Shown piece after piece: positions 17,241 through 26,219 of a stretch of DNA of 64,000 nt (positions within the stretch are counted from its first letter, which is position 1; the number at the start of each line of letters is the position of its first letter). A program made the translations under genes and the position numbers. This DNA comes from Hirschia sp964351655 (GTDB lineage Bacteria; Pseudomonadota; Alphaproteobacteria; Caulobacterales; Hyphomonadaceae): contig CAYGPD010000007.1 of assembly GCA_964351655.1 (NCBI GenBank), forward strand, positions 1 through 64,000, written 5' to 3'. Below the pieces are notes generated by a model. The model had not been told where the DNA came from. It worked only from the letters and a program-made list of their open reading frames with translations, and did not search any database.

Positions 17241-18230
17241 TCAAACACGAACAGGCTTGGCGGCCTTCATTCGTCCACGAAGAATACCTCGCTTAGCTCC
17301 GCCAATAGTCGATCTGCCTAAACTGCGTCCAATCAACAAAACGGCAAATAACGGGATCAGAAAACAAGCTAAAATACGTTCTGGATATGCTTTAGCGAAT
17401 TTTCTAAAATACAAACCAAGACCCCACGCTTTTTGCCATTCAATCTGATAGTTGGGTGCGTCACTAGTACTTCCATGGTGTAATGCACCAGCCAGAGGCG
17501 TGTAGTAAACTCCACCATGTTCCGTTTCTTGAGCCCGGCGACAAATATCAATATCTTCAACGTGCAGAAAATAATCTTCATCAAAGCCGTTAAGTTGATC
17601 AAAGCCTGTACGAGACATATACATCAATGCTCCAGACACGACCGGCATTTCTACTGGCCCGATTGGTGGAGCTTCACGCACACGGTTTACATCCGCAAAA
17701 ATAGGGTGAAGCCGTTCAAATAAACTAAGCCCTGTATAAGTAACCAGCGCAGACGTAAGGCGCAACATACGACGCCTTCCACCACGTTGCTCTCGCCCTC
17801 TTATATCAAAAATTCGTCCACCTACAATCCAAGGCTCCCCTCGATCTGCCGCCGCCTCTTCTAATGCAGCCACCGAACCACGGCGTAGAATGGCATCCGG
17901 ATTTAAGAATAGTAGTCGATCTCCAGTCGCTTTGCTTGCTCCTAAATTAGAGCCTTTAGCAAACCCTACATTTCCATGGCCGGAAATGAATTGAACCCTA
18001 CTTCTATTCTTATCGGAAAATCTATTTAGAAAACCAATATCTCGCGGTGGGTTTCCATTGTTTACAACAACTATCTCATCAATTTGCGGATCGGTAAGCA
18101 AGGCCTCAAGGCAATCTCGAAGTGCTGGCCCTGTATGATATGTGACGATTATAGCGGAAACAGTAGGAAGGTTTTCAATGGAATGATTGACCAATGTCCA
18201 TATGGAGCGTGTTTTGGCACGACTAATCAT
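17241..18230 (-). CDS. Glycosyltransferase family 2 (rhamnosyltransferase-like)
   Basis: A 329-residue GT-A enzyme: TVSAIIVTYHTGPALRDCL, VVVNNG, GNVGFAKGSNLG, the metal motif FLNPDAI, and the downstream FDEDYFLHVEDIDICRR segment that is characteristic of the WbbL/RfbF rhamnosyltransferase-like group. A hydrophobic helix near residue 295 may tether it to the membrane. ATG at 18230 is chosen over GTG at 18236 because AGAGGA sits about 8 bases before it. It starts 15 bases after the ligase-like gene, so the two form an operon for surface polysaccharide. Confidence 0.85.
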   Translation of the reverse strand: MISRAKTRSIWTLVNHSIENLPTVSAIIVTYHTGPALRDCLEALLTDPQIDEIVVVNNGNPPRDIGFLNRFSDKNRSRVQFISGHGNVGFAKGSNLGASKATGDRLLFLNPDAILRRGSVAALEEAAADRGEPWIVGGRIFDIRGREQRGGRRRMLRLTSALVTYTGLSLFERLHPIFADVNRVREAPPIGPVEMPVVSGALMYMSRTGFDQLNGFDEDYFLHVEDIDICRRAQETEHGGVYYTPLAGALHHGSTSDAPNYQIEWQKAWGLGLYFRKFAKAYPERILACFLIPLFAVLLIGRSLGRSTIGGAKRGILRGRMKAAKPVRV

Positions 18231-18245
18231 ATTCACTTTCCTCTA

Positions 18246-19460
18246 CTACTCTTCTACCCACGCATTTCGTAATAAAATGACGAAACCAATCGTTACAACA
18301 ACTAATGCCCACCACCAGTCATTCCATAGACTGAAAGAAAACGCACAAATTACCAAACATGCAGCAAATAGTCCGCATGCGACCGAAGACGCTTGTGGCC
18401 CCATTTCAGATGGCGCAGGCAGTCTATGGCCCAATAGGAATACGGCTAACGCAACCAAGAAAACACCGATATACCCTGTTTCTACCCAGATATGCAAAAA
18501 CATATTGTGCGCGTGCCAAGGAATAATACGCTCACCTTTCCATTCACCCTCTTGGAAAACAGCGTCAAAAGTTCTCAACGCATCTAACCCTCGCCCCCAA
18601 ATTGGAGAATCAGATGTTTGGCGAATGACATCATTCCAAATTTCAACTCGCCACAAAAAGGATAACTCTAAAGCTTCCTTCCTCTCCCCAAGCACAGCGA
18701 TTAGCACACCAAAAAGAATTGGTGACAAAACAATAAACGCACCCGTCGCATATCCGATGACGCGGAAAGTAAACTTCCCGAAAACTTGAGGTAAGAACAT
18801 AAACAACCACGCAAAAACTACCGAAATGGCGGCAGCAGTCGCACTCAACTTATTCAAATAATACGCAATAACAACGCAAAAAATGCCTGATACAACCTGA
18901 CTAAAGCTGCCTAAATATTGCTTACTATTGTGTATCATCCCCATTAGAATAACCGCACCAAGACCAAATGCCGTTGTGTTTCGAGACAAATTCAACACAG
19001 CTGATGCATAATCTGTAATCATTGGTTCAAATAATTTATAAACAGCATCACGTTGATAGGTGATAACGACCAAGCTCACCCCTTGCAGTATAAGCCCAAC
19101 CACTAGAGCTCGCACCACAATTTGGGATGGCTTTTTGCGAATGCGCTGCACACCCGCAATAGCCAAACCACCAAAAACACCAATTAACGCAACCCGCAAA
19201 ACGGCTGAACGAACATTGAAGTCCGCCTCAGCAAAATTGATATCAACGAGCGGGGTTTCATATGGAGACCACAAAGAAGTAATCGCTGCATACGCAATCG
19301 CAATTGCCAACACACTCATGTAAGGATGAATTTTCAGATGCTTTTGGCAAAATAATGCCGAAATTCCAATAATGCCTACAAGTGGCACAAAGCCCAATGC
19401 CCCCGCAAATGAGATAGGCAACCACACGATAGCAGCAAATAACCAAGGAATGGCCGACAT
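18246..19460 (-). CDS. O-antigen ligase / polymerase-like membrane protein
   Basis: A 404-residue protein with about 10-12 membrane helices. The long loop before the last helices contains WNDVIRQTSDSPIWGRGLDALRTF and IIPWHAHNMFLHIWVETGY, matching the Wzy_C/WaaL motif with its HxHN signature. These proteins link or polymerise O-antigen or other glycans on the periplasmic side. It is operonic with the downstream GT2. Whether it is a ligase or polymerase is not resolvable here. Confidence 0.83.
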   Translation of the reverse strand: MSAIPWLFAAIVWLPISFAGALGFVPLVGIIGISALFCQKHLKIHPYMSVLAIAIAYAAITSLWSPYETPLVDINFAEADFNVRSAVLRVALIGVFGGLAIAGVQRIRKKPSQIVVRALVVGLILQGVSLVVITYQRDAVYKLFEPMITDYASAVLNLSRNTTAFGLGAVILMGMIHNSKQYLGSFSQVVSGIFCVVIAYYLNKLSATAAAISVVFAWLFMFLPQVFGKFTFRVIGYATGAFIVLSPILFGVLIAVLGERKEALELSFLWRVEIWNDVIRQTSDSPIWGRGLDALRTFDAVFQEGEWKGERIIPWHAHNMFLHIWVETGYIGVFLVALAVFLLGHRLPAPSEMGPQASSVACGLFAACLVICAFSFSLWNDWWWALVVVTIGFVILLRNAWVEE

Positions 19461-19558
19461 CTACTTCACTTTACTAACCTAACACAACTAAACTGTTGCG
19501 GTCCCCATAACACTAAAAACGCAAACACACTGGAATAGCAAGTTTGCGCTGCTATACT

Positions 19559-21523
19559 TTAGCGTAAATCTGGAGCAGTGGCTTCAACTGAAAGCAGCTG
19601 ACACGCTTCCTCAAGCGAAATTACTTCAGGTCTGTTATTTCCAGCACCAAACCGTCTGAGCGCAAGCTTCTCTTCTTCTGCTTCCTGCATTCCCACAACC
19701 GCAATCACTGGAATTTTTTGGTGTGAGTGTTCACGTACTTTATAATTGATCTTCTCATTTCGAAGATCCAATTCAACACGAATCCCTTTGGCGCGCAGTT
19801 TTTCTGCAGCTTTCGTCGCATATTCATCAGCTTTGCCTGTAATTGTAGCAATCACAACTTGAGTAGGTGCAAGCCACATTGGGAATGCACCCGCATAGTT
19901 TTCGATGAGGATCCCCATAAAGCGCTCAAAAGTTCCAAATACGGCGCGGTGCAGCATAACAGGACGGTGCTTCTCTCCATCGTCTCCCACATACGTGGCA
20001 TCCAATCGCTCAGGGAGCACATAATCAAGCTGCAAAGTACCACACTGCCAAGTACGGCCGATTGCATCCGTTAAATGGAATTCAAGTTTAGGACCATAAA
20101 AGGCACCCTCACCCTCAGCATATTCAAAATCCAGACCGGCTTCATTCAAAGCAGTGGCAAGCGCCCCCTCAGCTTGATCCCATGTCTCGTCACTTCCAGC
20201 ACGTTGCTCAGGGCGTGTCGCAAGTTTGTAGCTGATCTGTGTAAGACCAAAATCACCATATACACGCTTGAAAAGGTTCAAGAAACGTAGAGTTTCAGAA
20301 GCCACCTGGTCTTCACGACAGAAAATGTGCGCGTCATCCTGCGTCATCTGACGCACACGCATGATACCATGCAATGCTCCATGCGGTTCATTCCGGTGAC
20401 AACACCCAAACTCAGCCATACGCATAGGCAAGTCGCGGTATGAGCGTGTCCCTTGCTTGAATATCTGCACGTGAGCAGGACAGTTCATCGGTTTCAGGGC
20501 CATCAACTCCCCTTCACCAGAAAGAACTGGACCGTCATCTTCCACAGACGGAATTTCGTCTGGGACGACAAACATATTTTCACGGAATTTAGACCAGTGA
20601 CCTGATTGTTCCCAGAAAACTGAATTCAATAGTTGCGGTGTTTTAACCTCAACATATCCATCATCATCCTGACGGCGACGGATATAAGCTTCAAGTTGAC
20701 GCCAGATCATAAAGCCATTTGGATGCCAGAAAACGGATCCTTGCGCCTCAGGTTGCAAGTGGAATAAATCCAATTGATTCCCTAACTTACGGTGATCACG
20801 CTTCTCTGCTTCTTCTAAACGGACAAGATAGGCATTGAGGTCTTTTTCGGATGCCCATGCTGTTCCATACATGCGCTGAAGCATTGCGTTATTGCTATCA
20901 CCACGCCAATAAGCACCCGCTAATTTCATGAGTTTGAAAGCTTTAGGCAGTTTTCCTGTCGATGGTAAGTGCGGACCACGACACAAATCAAACCAATCCC
21001 CCTGACGGTAGATTGTAATTGTCTCAGTGTTCGCCAAATCTTCAATCAATTCAGCTTTGTAAAGCTCACCAATATCTTTGAACATCTTGATTGCTTCATC
21101 TCTGTCCCACACTTCGCGGACGATAGGGTAGTCAGCATCAATGATGTTGTTCATTTCTTTTTCGATGGCAGCGAAATCGTCTGATGAAAACGCGTCTTTA
21201 CGCGCGAAATCATAGTAGAAGCCATCATCAATCACAGGACCAATTGTGACCTGTGTACCAGGGAAAAGTTTTTGTACCGCTTGAGCTAGAATATGCGCCG
21301 CATCATGTCGGATAAGTTCTAGACCTTCAGGGTCATCTTTGGAGTGCAAAGCAAGTTTGCTGTCTCCCTCAAGCGGGCGCGCCATGTCCCATAATTCACC
21401 ATTCACCGTTGCCACGATAGAACGCTTAGAGAGAGATTTAGAGATACTCTCGGCAACATCGCGCGGAGAAGAACCGGCTGCAATGTCACGTGTCGAGCCG
21501 TCTGGCAAAGTAATCTGGATCAT
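19559..21523 (-). CDS. thrS: Threonyl-tRNA synthetase
   Basis: Class II aminoacyl-tRNA synthetase charging tRNA-Thr. The 654-residue product has the N-terminal TGS domain (ITLPDGSTRD), the editing-domain metal residues in HDAAHILAQAV and HLPSTG, the catalytic core with KPMNCPAHVQIF (zinc Cys) and RMAEFGCCHRNEP (motif 2), GPKLEFHL, and a C-terminal anticodon-binding domain (APTQVVIATI). Full length. The ATG at 21523 is the family start. It is a single gene, downstream of the Mpo1-like gene on the same strand. Confidence 0.96.
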   Translation of the reverse strand: MIQITLPDGSTRDIAAGSSPRDVAESISKSLSKRSIVATVNGELWDMARPLEGDSKLALHSKDDPEGLELIRHDAAHILAQAVQKLFPGTQVTIGPVIDDGFYYDFARKDAFSSDDFAAIEKEMNNIIDADYPIVREVWDRDEAIKMFKDIGELYKAELIEDLANTETITIYRQGDWFDLCRGPHLPSTGKLPKAFKLMKLAGAYWRGDSNNAMLQRMYGTAWASEKDLNAYLVRLEEAEKRDHRKLGNQLDLFHLQPEAQGSVFWHPNGFMIWRQLEAYIRRRQDDDGYVEVKTPQLLNSVFWEQSGHWSKFRENMFVVPDEIPSVEDDGPVLSGEGELMALKPMNCPAHVQIFKQGTRSYRDLPMRMAEFGCCHRNEPHGALHGIMRVRQMTQDDAHIFCREDQVASETLRFLNLFKRVYGDFGLTQISYKLATRPEQRAGSDETWDQAEGALATALNEAGLDFEYAEGEGAFYGPKLEFHLTDAIGRTWQCGTLQLDYVLPERLDATYVGDDGEKHRPVMLHRAVFGTFERFMGILIENYAGAFPMWLAPTQVVIATITGKADEYATKAAEKLRAKGIRVELDLRNEKINYKVREHSHQKIPVIAVVGMQEAEEEKLALRRFGAGNNRPEVISLEEACQLLSVEATAPDLR

Positions 21524-21655
21524 AGGTATTTCTTCAAGTGGTAAACATCGAACGTTTGAGGTTAATTCCCAAACGCAAGCATTCCTAGAGCATATTTTTG
21601 TAGAATGAACCCCTGAATAGCGAAATTATGTAGACTTTTCTTATTTGTGTCTGAC

Positions 21656-22024
21656 TTAAGCTGCCTTTGAGGGAATACCCGCCGCCTCAAGTTCCTTCTC
21701 CAACGTACCCGTCAGCCATTGAAACAACATACGATAATCGCTCACCAATGACCAAAATGGATATGTGAAAGTTGCTGGCTTGTTGTGCTCCACGAAAAAA
21801 TGGGCTGACCACGCAAACCCATAACACAACACGGGCCACGCTAAAAACCAGATAGGATTACTTACAATTCCCAGTATAATCGGGATAAAGCCCAGCAATG
21901 TACCAACATAATGGATAAGTCTGGTTTTTGGGGCCGCATGTTGGCGCAAATAAAATGGCCAAAATTGCGCATAAGTCTGAATACGAGCGTCGGATTCTTG
22001 CTCGGTCTCTGATGAATTCGGCAT
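21656..22024 (-). CDS. Mpo1/DUF962-like membrane protein
   Basis: A 122-residue protein of the Mpo1-like group, which in yeast is an iron-dependent dioxygenase of 2-hydroxy fatty acids. Visible signatures are HAAPKTRLIHYVGT, two membrane helices (about 45-80) and FVEHNKPATFTYPFWSLVSDYRM, matching the conserved His and EHNKPATF motifs. The start at 22024 has a strong GGGAGGAG. The longer frame to 22057 is rejected. The bacterial substrate is unproven. Confidence 0.85.
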   Translation of the reverse strand: MPNSSETEQESDARIQTYAQFWPFYLRQHAAPKTRLIHYVGTLLGFIPIILGIVSNPIWFLAWPVLCYGFAWSAHFFVEHNKPATFTYPFWSLVSDYRMLFQWLTGTLEKELEAAGIPSKAA

Positions 22025-22190
22025 GCCTCTCCTCCCTAATTTATTTAGGTGAAGCATAGCCCTTAAAATGAAAATTAGGCAATTCTACCGCTAGGGAAAG
22101 CCCTTTGTGCTTTGCGCCTGTTTCCCACTTGCTAACCCTCAGCTTACCGACTGCTACCACCATGACGGCGTTGCGGACATCCCCTGATAG

Positions 22191-22535
22191 CTAGTTGTCC
22201 TCTATCTGCTGACCATCTGACCGCTGCCTGCCCCATTGCCCATAGCGCCATGGCAAAAAAAAGCGCGCATTCACCGGTATTTCATCCAACACAGGATCAA
22301 ATCCTTTTGTGCCACCTGGGCGACATCGACAAAAACGTGCCAACCCCATCCAACTTCCCGGCCACACTCCAAATCGAGTGACAGCTTGAGCACAATATTC
22401 AGAACAAGTTGGGTGATGACGACACTGAATACCAACCGCTTGAAAAACGACTGACAAAGACAGCTTATACGTTTTCAGCAATAGCCCCATAATCGGACCA
22501 TATTCAGGAGAGGTATATTTTGGCAGATGGCTCAT
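22191..22535 (-). CDS. yidD: Membrane protein insertion efficiency factor YidD
   Basis: A small inner-face membrane-associated protein that supports YidC-dependent insertion. The 114-residue product carries the family core CRHHPTCSEYCAQAV, the GSWMGLARFCRCRPGG segment and FDPV. An N-terminal amphipathic segment (LLLKTYKLSLS) precedes the core. An internal ATG at 22490 is an alternative start. The usual partners rnpA, rpmH and yidC are not adjacent. Confidence 0.93.
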   Translation of the reverse strand: MSHLPKYTSPEYGPIMGLLLKTYKLSLSVVFQAVGIQCRHHPTCSEYCAQAVTRFGVWPGSWMGLARFCRCRPGGTKGFDPVLDEIPVNARFFLPWRYGQWGRQRSDGQQIEDN

Positions 22536-22637
22536 TGCTCGACTATACCCAGTCTGAGCCAGAATACATATCCTAATTTACACAACGACCTTCTCACAGT
22601 AACACAAAAGATATACCCTTCCTAAAAGGGGTGCCAT

Positions 22638-23426
22638 ATGTTTGATCGTCGAGTCTTTTTAAGTCGCGTTAGCGCGCTATCTTTCACCATGATATCTGGG
22701 TGCCAAACTATGCCAAACGCTCCACGAAGAACATATATTCTCGTGCATGGCGCATGGCATGGGGGATGGTGCTGGAAAGATGTAAAAGCCAATTTAGAGC
22801 GTGACGGGCATCGCGTTTATACCCCCACACTAAGCGGACTTGGCGAAAACTTCACGCCTCGCCCCACACACATTAATTTGACAACACACGTGCAAGATAT
22901 CGTCTCGCTAATTGAAACGGAAAACCTCAGCAATGTAACCCTCGTGGGACATTCATATGCAGGCGTGGTTATCAGCCTTGTAGCCGACAAGGCAAAATCC
23001 AAAATTGATCATCTTATGTATGTGGACGCTGTTATTCCCGAAGACGGCAAAGCCTTCTTCCCTCAACCCCAGCAAGATGAATTTCTCAAACTTTATCAAG
23101 ATGATTACGTTCTACCAATTGGCAGCCTTGAATTTCTAGGCATTCCAGAAGATCACCCGAAGGTAGATTGGGTATTGGAAAACTTAACGCCTCATCCTCT
23201 AGGCTGTTTTTTGGAGAAAGTTCACTACACCCAGAATGGTCCAGATGGTCTCCCCAAAACATATATACGCTGCACCGGCAATCCACGCTTCAAAGACGAC
23301 CCCATAAAGACATCGTCTGAAAATAATGCAGAATGGCGCTATAGAATCATAGAAACTGGCCATGATGCGATGGTGACAGCGCCTGATGAATTAAGTCAGA
23401 TGTTGGTATTGGAGCACACACGCTAG
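22638..23426 (+). CDS. Lipoprotein alpha/beta hydrolase (EstC-like)
   Basis: A 262-residue protein with a short signal sequence ending in the lipobox ISGC, so a probable lipid-anchored envelope enzyme. The alpha/beta hydrolase core shows LVHGAWHGGWCW (oxyanion loop), the nucleophile elbow GHSYAG, and a C-terminal ETGHDAM His. This arrangement resembles salicylate-esterase, EstC and hydroxynitrile-lyase-like hydrolases, which act on small esters. The substrate is unknown. It is followed after 52 bases by another lipoprotein gene. Confidence 0.8.
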   Translation: MFDRRVFLSRVSALSFTMISGCQTMPNAPRRTYILVHGAWHGGWCWKDVKANLERDGHRVYTPTLSGLGENFTPRPTHINLTTHVQDIVSLIETENLSNVTLVGHSYAGVVISLVADKAKSKIDHLMYVDAVIPEDGKAFFPQPQQDEFLKLYQDDYVLPIGSLEFLGIPEDHPKVDWVLENLTPHPLGCFLEKVHYTQNGPDGLPKTYIRCTGNPRFKDDPIKTSSENNAEWRYRIIETGHDAMVTAPDELSQMLVLEHTR

Positions 23427-23478
23427 TCTCACTTTAGCCTTTAAGGCACGCAAAACTCCCCCGATAAGGAGAATACAC

Positions 23479-24324
23479 ATGCGCACTCATTTGCTTCGTT
23501 CAGCCTCTGTCATTATTGGTCTTTCTTTGCTGGGTCTATCTGCGTGTTCACCGCCCGATACTGCTACCCAAAATCAAGAGCCTCAATCAGAGGATATTTC
23601 TGAGGAAAAGACTGTCGACGCAATTGAAGAGATTGCAGGCACGACGCCTCCAGCGGATGACGTGCCCACAATTGCTGACCATTACGGTGATGACTGGGCT
23701 GTGACTGGCGGTTGGCCGGGTGAATATCCAGCAGGTTTCTCTATCCTAAAAAACAATATCGTTCTTAAGGCGCACCCGCACATGAACCCGCTGACAGAAG
23801 CCAATATTGAGTGTCCTGTTCCCAAATTTGCAACCTACCAGCAATGGAACCACACGCGTGCAGAAGCAGATGATTTAGACTTTGTTGTTGCTACCAAAGT
23901 TTTTACCATAACCATGACCAAAGATTTGAATATCCAAGTGCCAGACCCTGACGATTTAGTCGGCTTCAAAGATATGACTCTCACGCTCAAATCTGGCGAT
24001 ACCCTGTCTTATCTTCGCTATCTTGGTGAAGGGTTTGCAATCGTCGATTTTAAGGGCACAGAATATCAAATAGACGAGCAAGATTTGCGCGATGTCTCCG
24101 ATATTGACCAAGCTAGCCAAACTTCAACCGTGGACCTTTGGTTGGAGCTACCCTGCGCGAACCAAGACAAATCGCGCGCTTGGGTTTTGTATGATGAAGT
24201 CATCCGCCAAGATGGCGTAGGCCCCGCCCCCATTTTTGGCTATGGCGTCTCCCAAGATATTACCCAGAAAGACATAGCCGGCATTAAAGAACTAATGGCT
24301 GTGAATGCGGAGCTTGGAGATTAG
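23479..24324 (+). CDS. Lipoprotein of unknown function
   Basis: A 281-residue protein with a signal peptide and lipobox LSAC at about residue 23. An acidic low-complexity linker (Glu/Thr/Pro-rich, about 25-60) precedes a globular domain with DHYGDDWAVTGGWPGEYP and two conserved-looking cysteines (ECPVPKF, LPCANQD). AAGGAG lies just before the ATG. No family is recognised. It lies immediately left of the compositionally unusual SEC-C gene. Confidence 0.7.
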   Translation: MRTHLLRSASVIIGLSLLGLSACSPPDTATQNQEPQSEDISEEKTVDAIEEIAGTTPPADDVPTIADHYGDDWAVTGGWPGEYPAGFSILKNNIVLKAHPHMNPLTEANIECPVPKFATYQQWNHTRAEADDLDFVVATKVFTITMTKDLNIQVPDPDDLVGFKDMTLTLKSGDTLSYLRYLGEGFAIVDFKGTEYQIDEQDLRDVSDIDQASQTSTVDLWLELPCANQDKSRAWVLYDEVIRQDGVGPAPIFGYGVSQDITQKDIAGIKELMAVNAELGD

Positions 24325-24424
24325 GAATCCCAGTGTCTGATATTGGCTAGAAGCGGTAGTTGGATGAATTGATCTTGTTCCGCTTTTTGTCAATTTCAAT
24401 ATTGAAGTCTTTAGGAATGGACCT

Positions 24425-26119
24425 TTGGCAAATACTGGCCGCAATAAACCATGCCCGTGTGGGAAAACAAACGCTGAAGGCGTGCGCTTGAAATACAAGC
24501 GGTGCTGCGGCGCGCCCTCTCCACAAGCGGAGCCCAAATCTCAGGATACATCATCTAGAAGACGCCTACCGCCTGAACTAATGCGAAAGGCTCAACAGAA
24601 GTTTCGCGAGATGCAATCGAATGAACACGTTCGCCAGCAGCAGCAGGGTGGTGGCCACCCAATCATTGCGGAGAATTTCCAAGGTCACCGCATCGTCGCA
24701 GTAGGCAATAAGCTTTTTATCGAAAAGCCCGGCGGCACATTCGTGGACTTCCTGCTGAAGTATCTCGTGACGCACCTCGATAAGGACTGGTGCGATGCTG
24801 AGCTAAAGAAGCCGTACAATGAACGGCACACGTTGCTGCAATGGCACGAAGACGTGGCCCGTTACCAAATCAGCATGGGGGCGGGATCAGGGAAGGTTGT
24901 GAACGCCGATATGAACGGGGCGGTTGCCGCGTACCTCGGTCTTGCCCATGCGATGTATCGCTTGGAGCACAACGCCTCCATTCAGGCGCGCTTGCTAAAT
25001 CACCTTAAAACTCCTGACCTGTTTCAAGGCGCATACTATGAAGCAATGGTGGCGAGCATTTTCGTAACCGCCAACTTCACATTGGAGCAAGAAGATGAAA
25101 CAGACGGCACCACGAAACATTGCGAGTTTGTGGCACGCTCTAGTACGACTGCCACCACCTATCATGTGGAGGCAAAGACCCGCGCCGTTGCCGGCATCAT
25201 GGGCAAGGGCCCGAATGATGGCGCGAAAGATGACAGCGACCCCACAGCGAAGGTAGTTACCCATGTTGCTGCGGCGCTGAAGAAGCCAGCCGCAGGGCAA
25301 CGCTTCATCTTCGTGGACCTCAATGCCATTCTGCCGCCCGATGCATTATGGGAGAAAAAACCGAAATTCATTGAGGCCGCCGTCGCCAAGCTTAAGCGCT
25401 ACGAGTCCACTAACATGCCGAAAGGCGCTACAGCATATGTGTTCTTGACTGCATCGTCTTTTCACCGCGACTTGGACGGCCCCGCGCGCATGATAACGTA
25501 TATGCATGGGCTAGGGATGCCTGACTTTAACAAAGATGGCTCTATGCGACTTGCCGAACGCCACAAACAAGAGCGTCCACATCGCGACGCGCTGGCCATT
25601 GCGGACGCTGTAAAGCAGTTTCTGAAGGTGCCGACCACGTTTGACGGCTCGCTGCCATCAGAGACGTATTGCGGACACGTGAGGCCGCTCGTGGGCTATA
25701 TGTATAATTTCGTTCAGCCACCTGCACAGCCGCTCAATGTAACCGTGTTGGCTGGCAGCGTGGACGAGCAGGCCAAGAAAATGACGCTGCACGTCGTCAC
25801 GCGAGAGGGCGAACGCGTGACCATCGTGAACGACATGACTGACGATCAACTGCATGACTACCGCGCTCATCGCGAGAATTTCTTTGGCGGCGACGCGCCT
25901 CAACGCACCTATGCTCAGTCCCCAGAGGACATTTTTGAGTGGGCGCTTCGCGCTAACGCTAACACGTCGTGCGAGGCGCTGCTTGATGCGATGAAGGCGA
26001 TGCCGAACATTGAAGCAATCCATGCCATGTCCGAGGACGACGTGCGCGCTGAGCACGCGGAGTGGGTGACCCGCGTATTGCTTACGCGTCAGCAACTAAC
26101 AAAAAAGAACATCACCTAA
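24425..26119 (+). CDS. SEC-C domain protein with possible PD-(D/E)xK nuclease core
   Basis: A 564-residue protein of unrecognised family. The N-terminus is a SEC-C-type metal-binding motif: CPCG (C10, C12) and KRCCG (C27, C28), with about six extra residues inserted between the cysteine pairs compared with the usual form. A basic, Gln-rich linker follows (about 40-75). Around residues 200-253 the pattern is GAYYEAM, then EF (E234), then YHVEAKTR (E249, K251), which is how PD-(D/E)xK nuclease folds often read. The start is TTG at 24425 with AGGA upstream. Base composition is visibly richer in G+C than both neighbours, with frequent GCG and CGC codons, suggesting transfer. No partner gene is attached. 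A nuclease or defence role is inference only. Confidence 0.7.
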   Translation: MANTGRNKPCPCGKTNAEGVRLKYKRCCGAPSPQAEPKSQDTSSRRRLPPELMRKAQQKFREMQSNEHVRQQQQGGGHPIIAENFQGHRIVAVGNKLFIEKPGGTFVDFLLKYLVTHLDKDWCDAELKKPYNERHTLLQWHEDVARYQISMGAGSGKVVNADMNGAVAAYLGLAHAMYRLEHNASIQARLLNHLKTPDLFQGAYYEAMVASIFVTANFTLEQEDETDGTTKHCEFVARSSTTATTYHVEAKTRAVAGIMGKGPNDGAKDDSDPTAKVVTHVAAALKKPAAGQRFIFVDLNAILPPDALWEKKPKFIEAAVAKLKRYESTNMPKGATAYVFLTASSFHRDLDGPARMITYMHGLGMPDFNKDGSMRLAERHKQERPHRDALAIADAVKQFLKVPTTFDGSLPSETYCGHVRPLVGYMYNFVQPPAQPLNVTVLAGSVDEQAKKMTLHVVTREGERVTIVNDMTDDQLHDYRAHRENFFGGDAPQRTYAQSPEDIFEWALRANANTSCEALLDAMKAMPNIEAIHAMSEDDVRAEHAEWVTRVLLTRQQLTKKNIT

Positions 26120-26219
26120 CAATCGCGGCGGATGTCTTGAGCATTGACCTGCGATCAAAGGATAAATCTGCCGCTCGGGTCCCAACGACCAAACGGCCGA
26201 TCTGCGCCAATAATCTCCC

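Noticed and set aside
24325..26219. Integrated island with attachment sites around the SEC-C gene
   Set aside because: Composition is unusual, but no direct repeats, tRNA or recombinase were seen at its borders.
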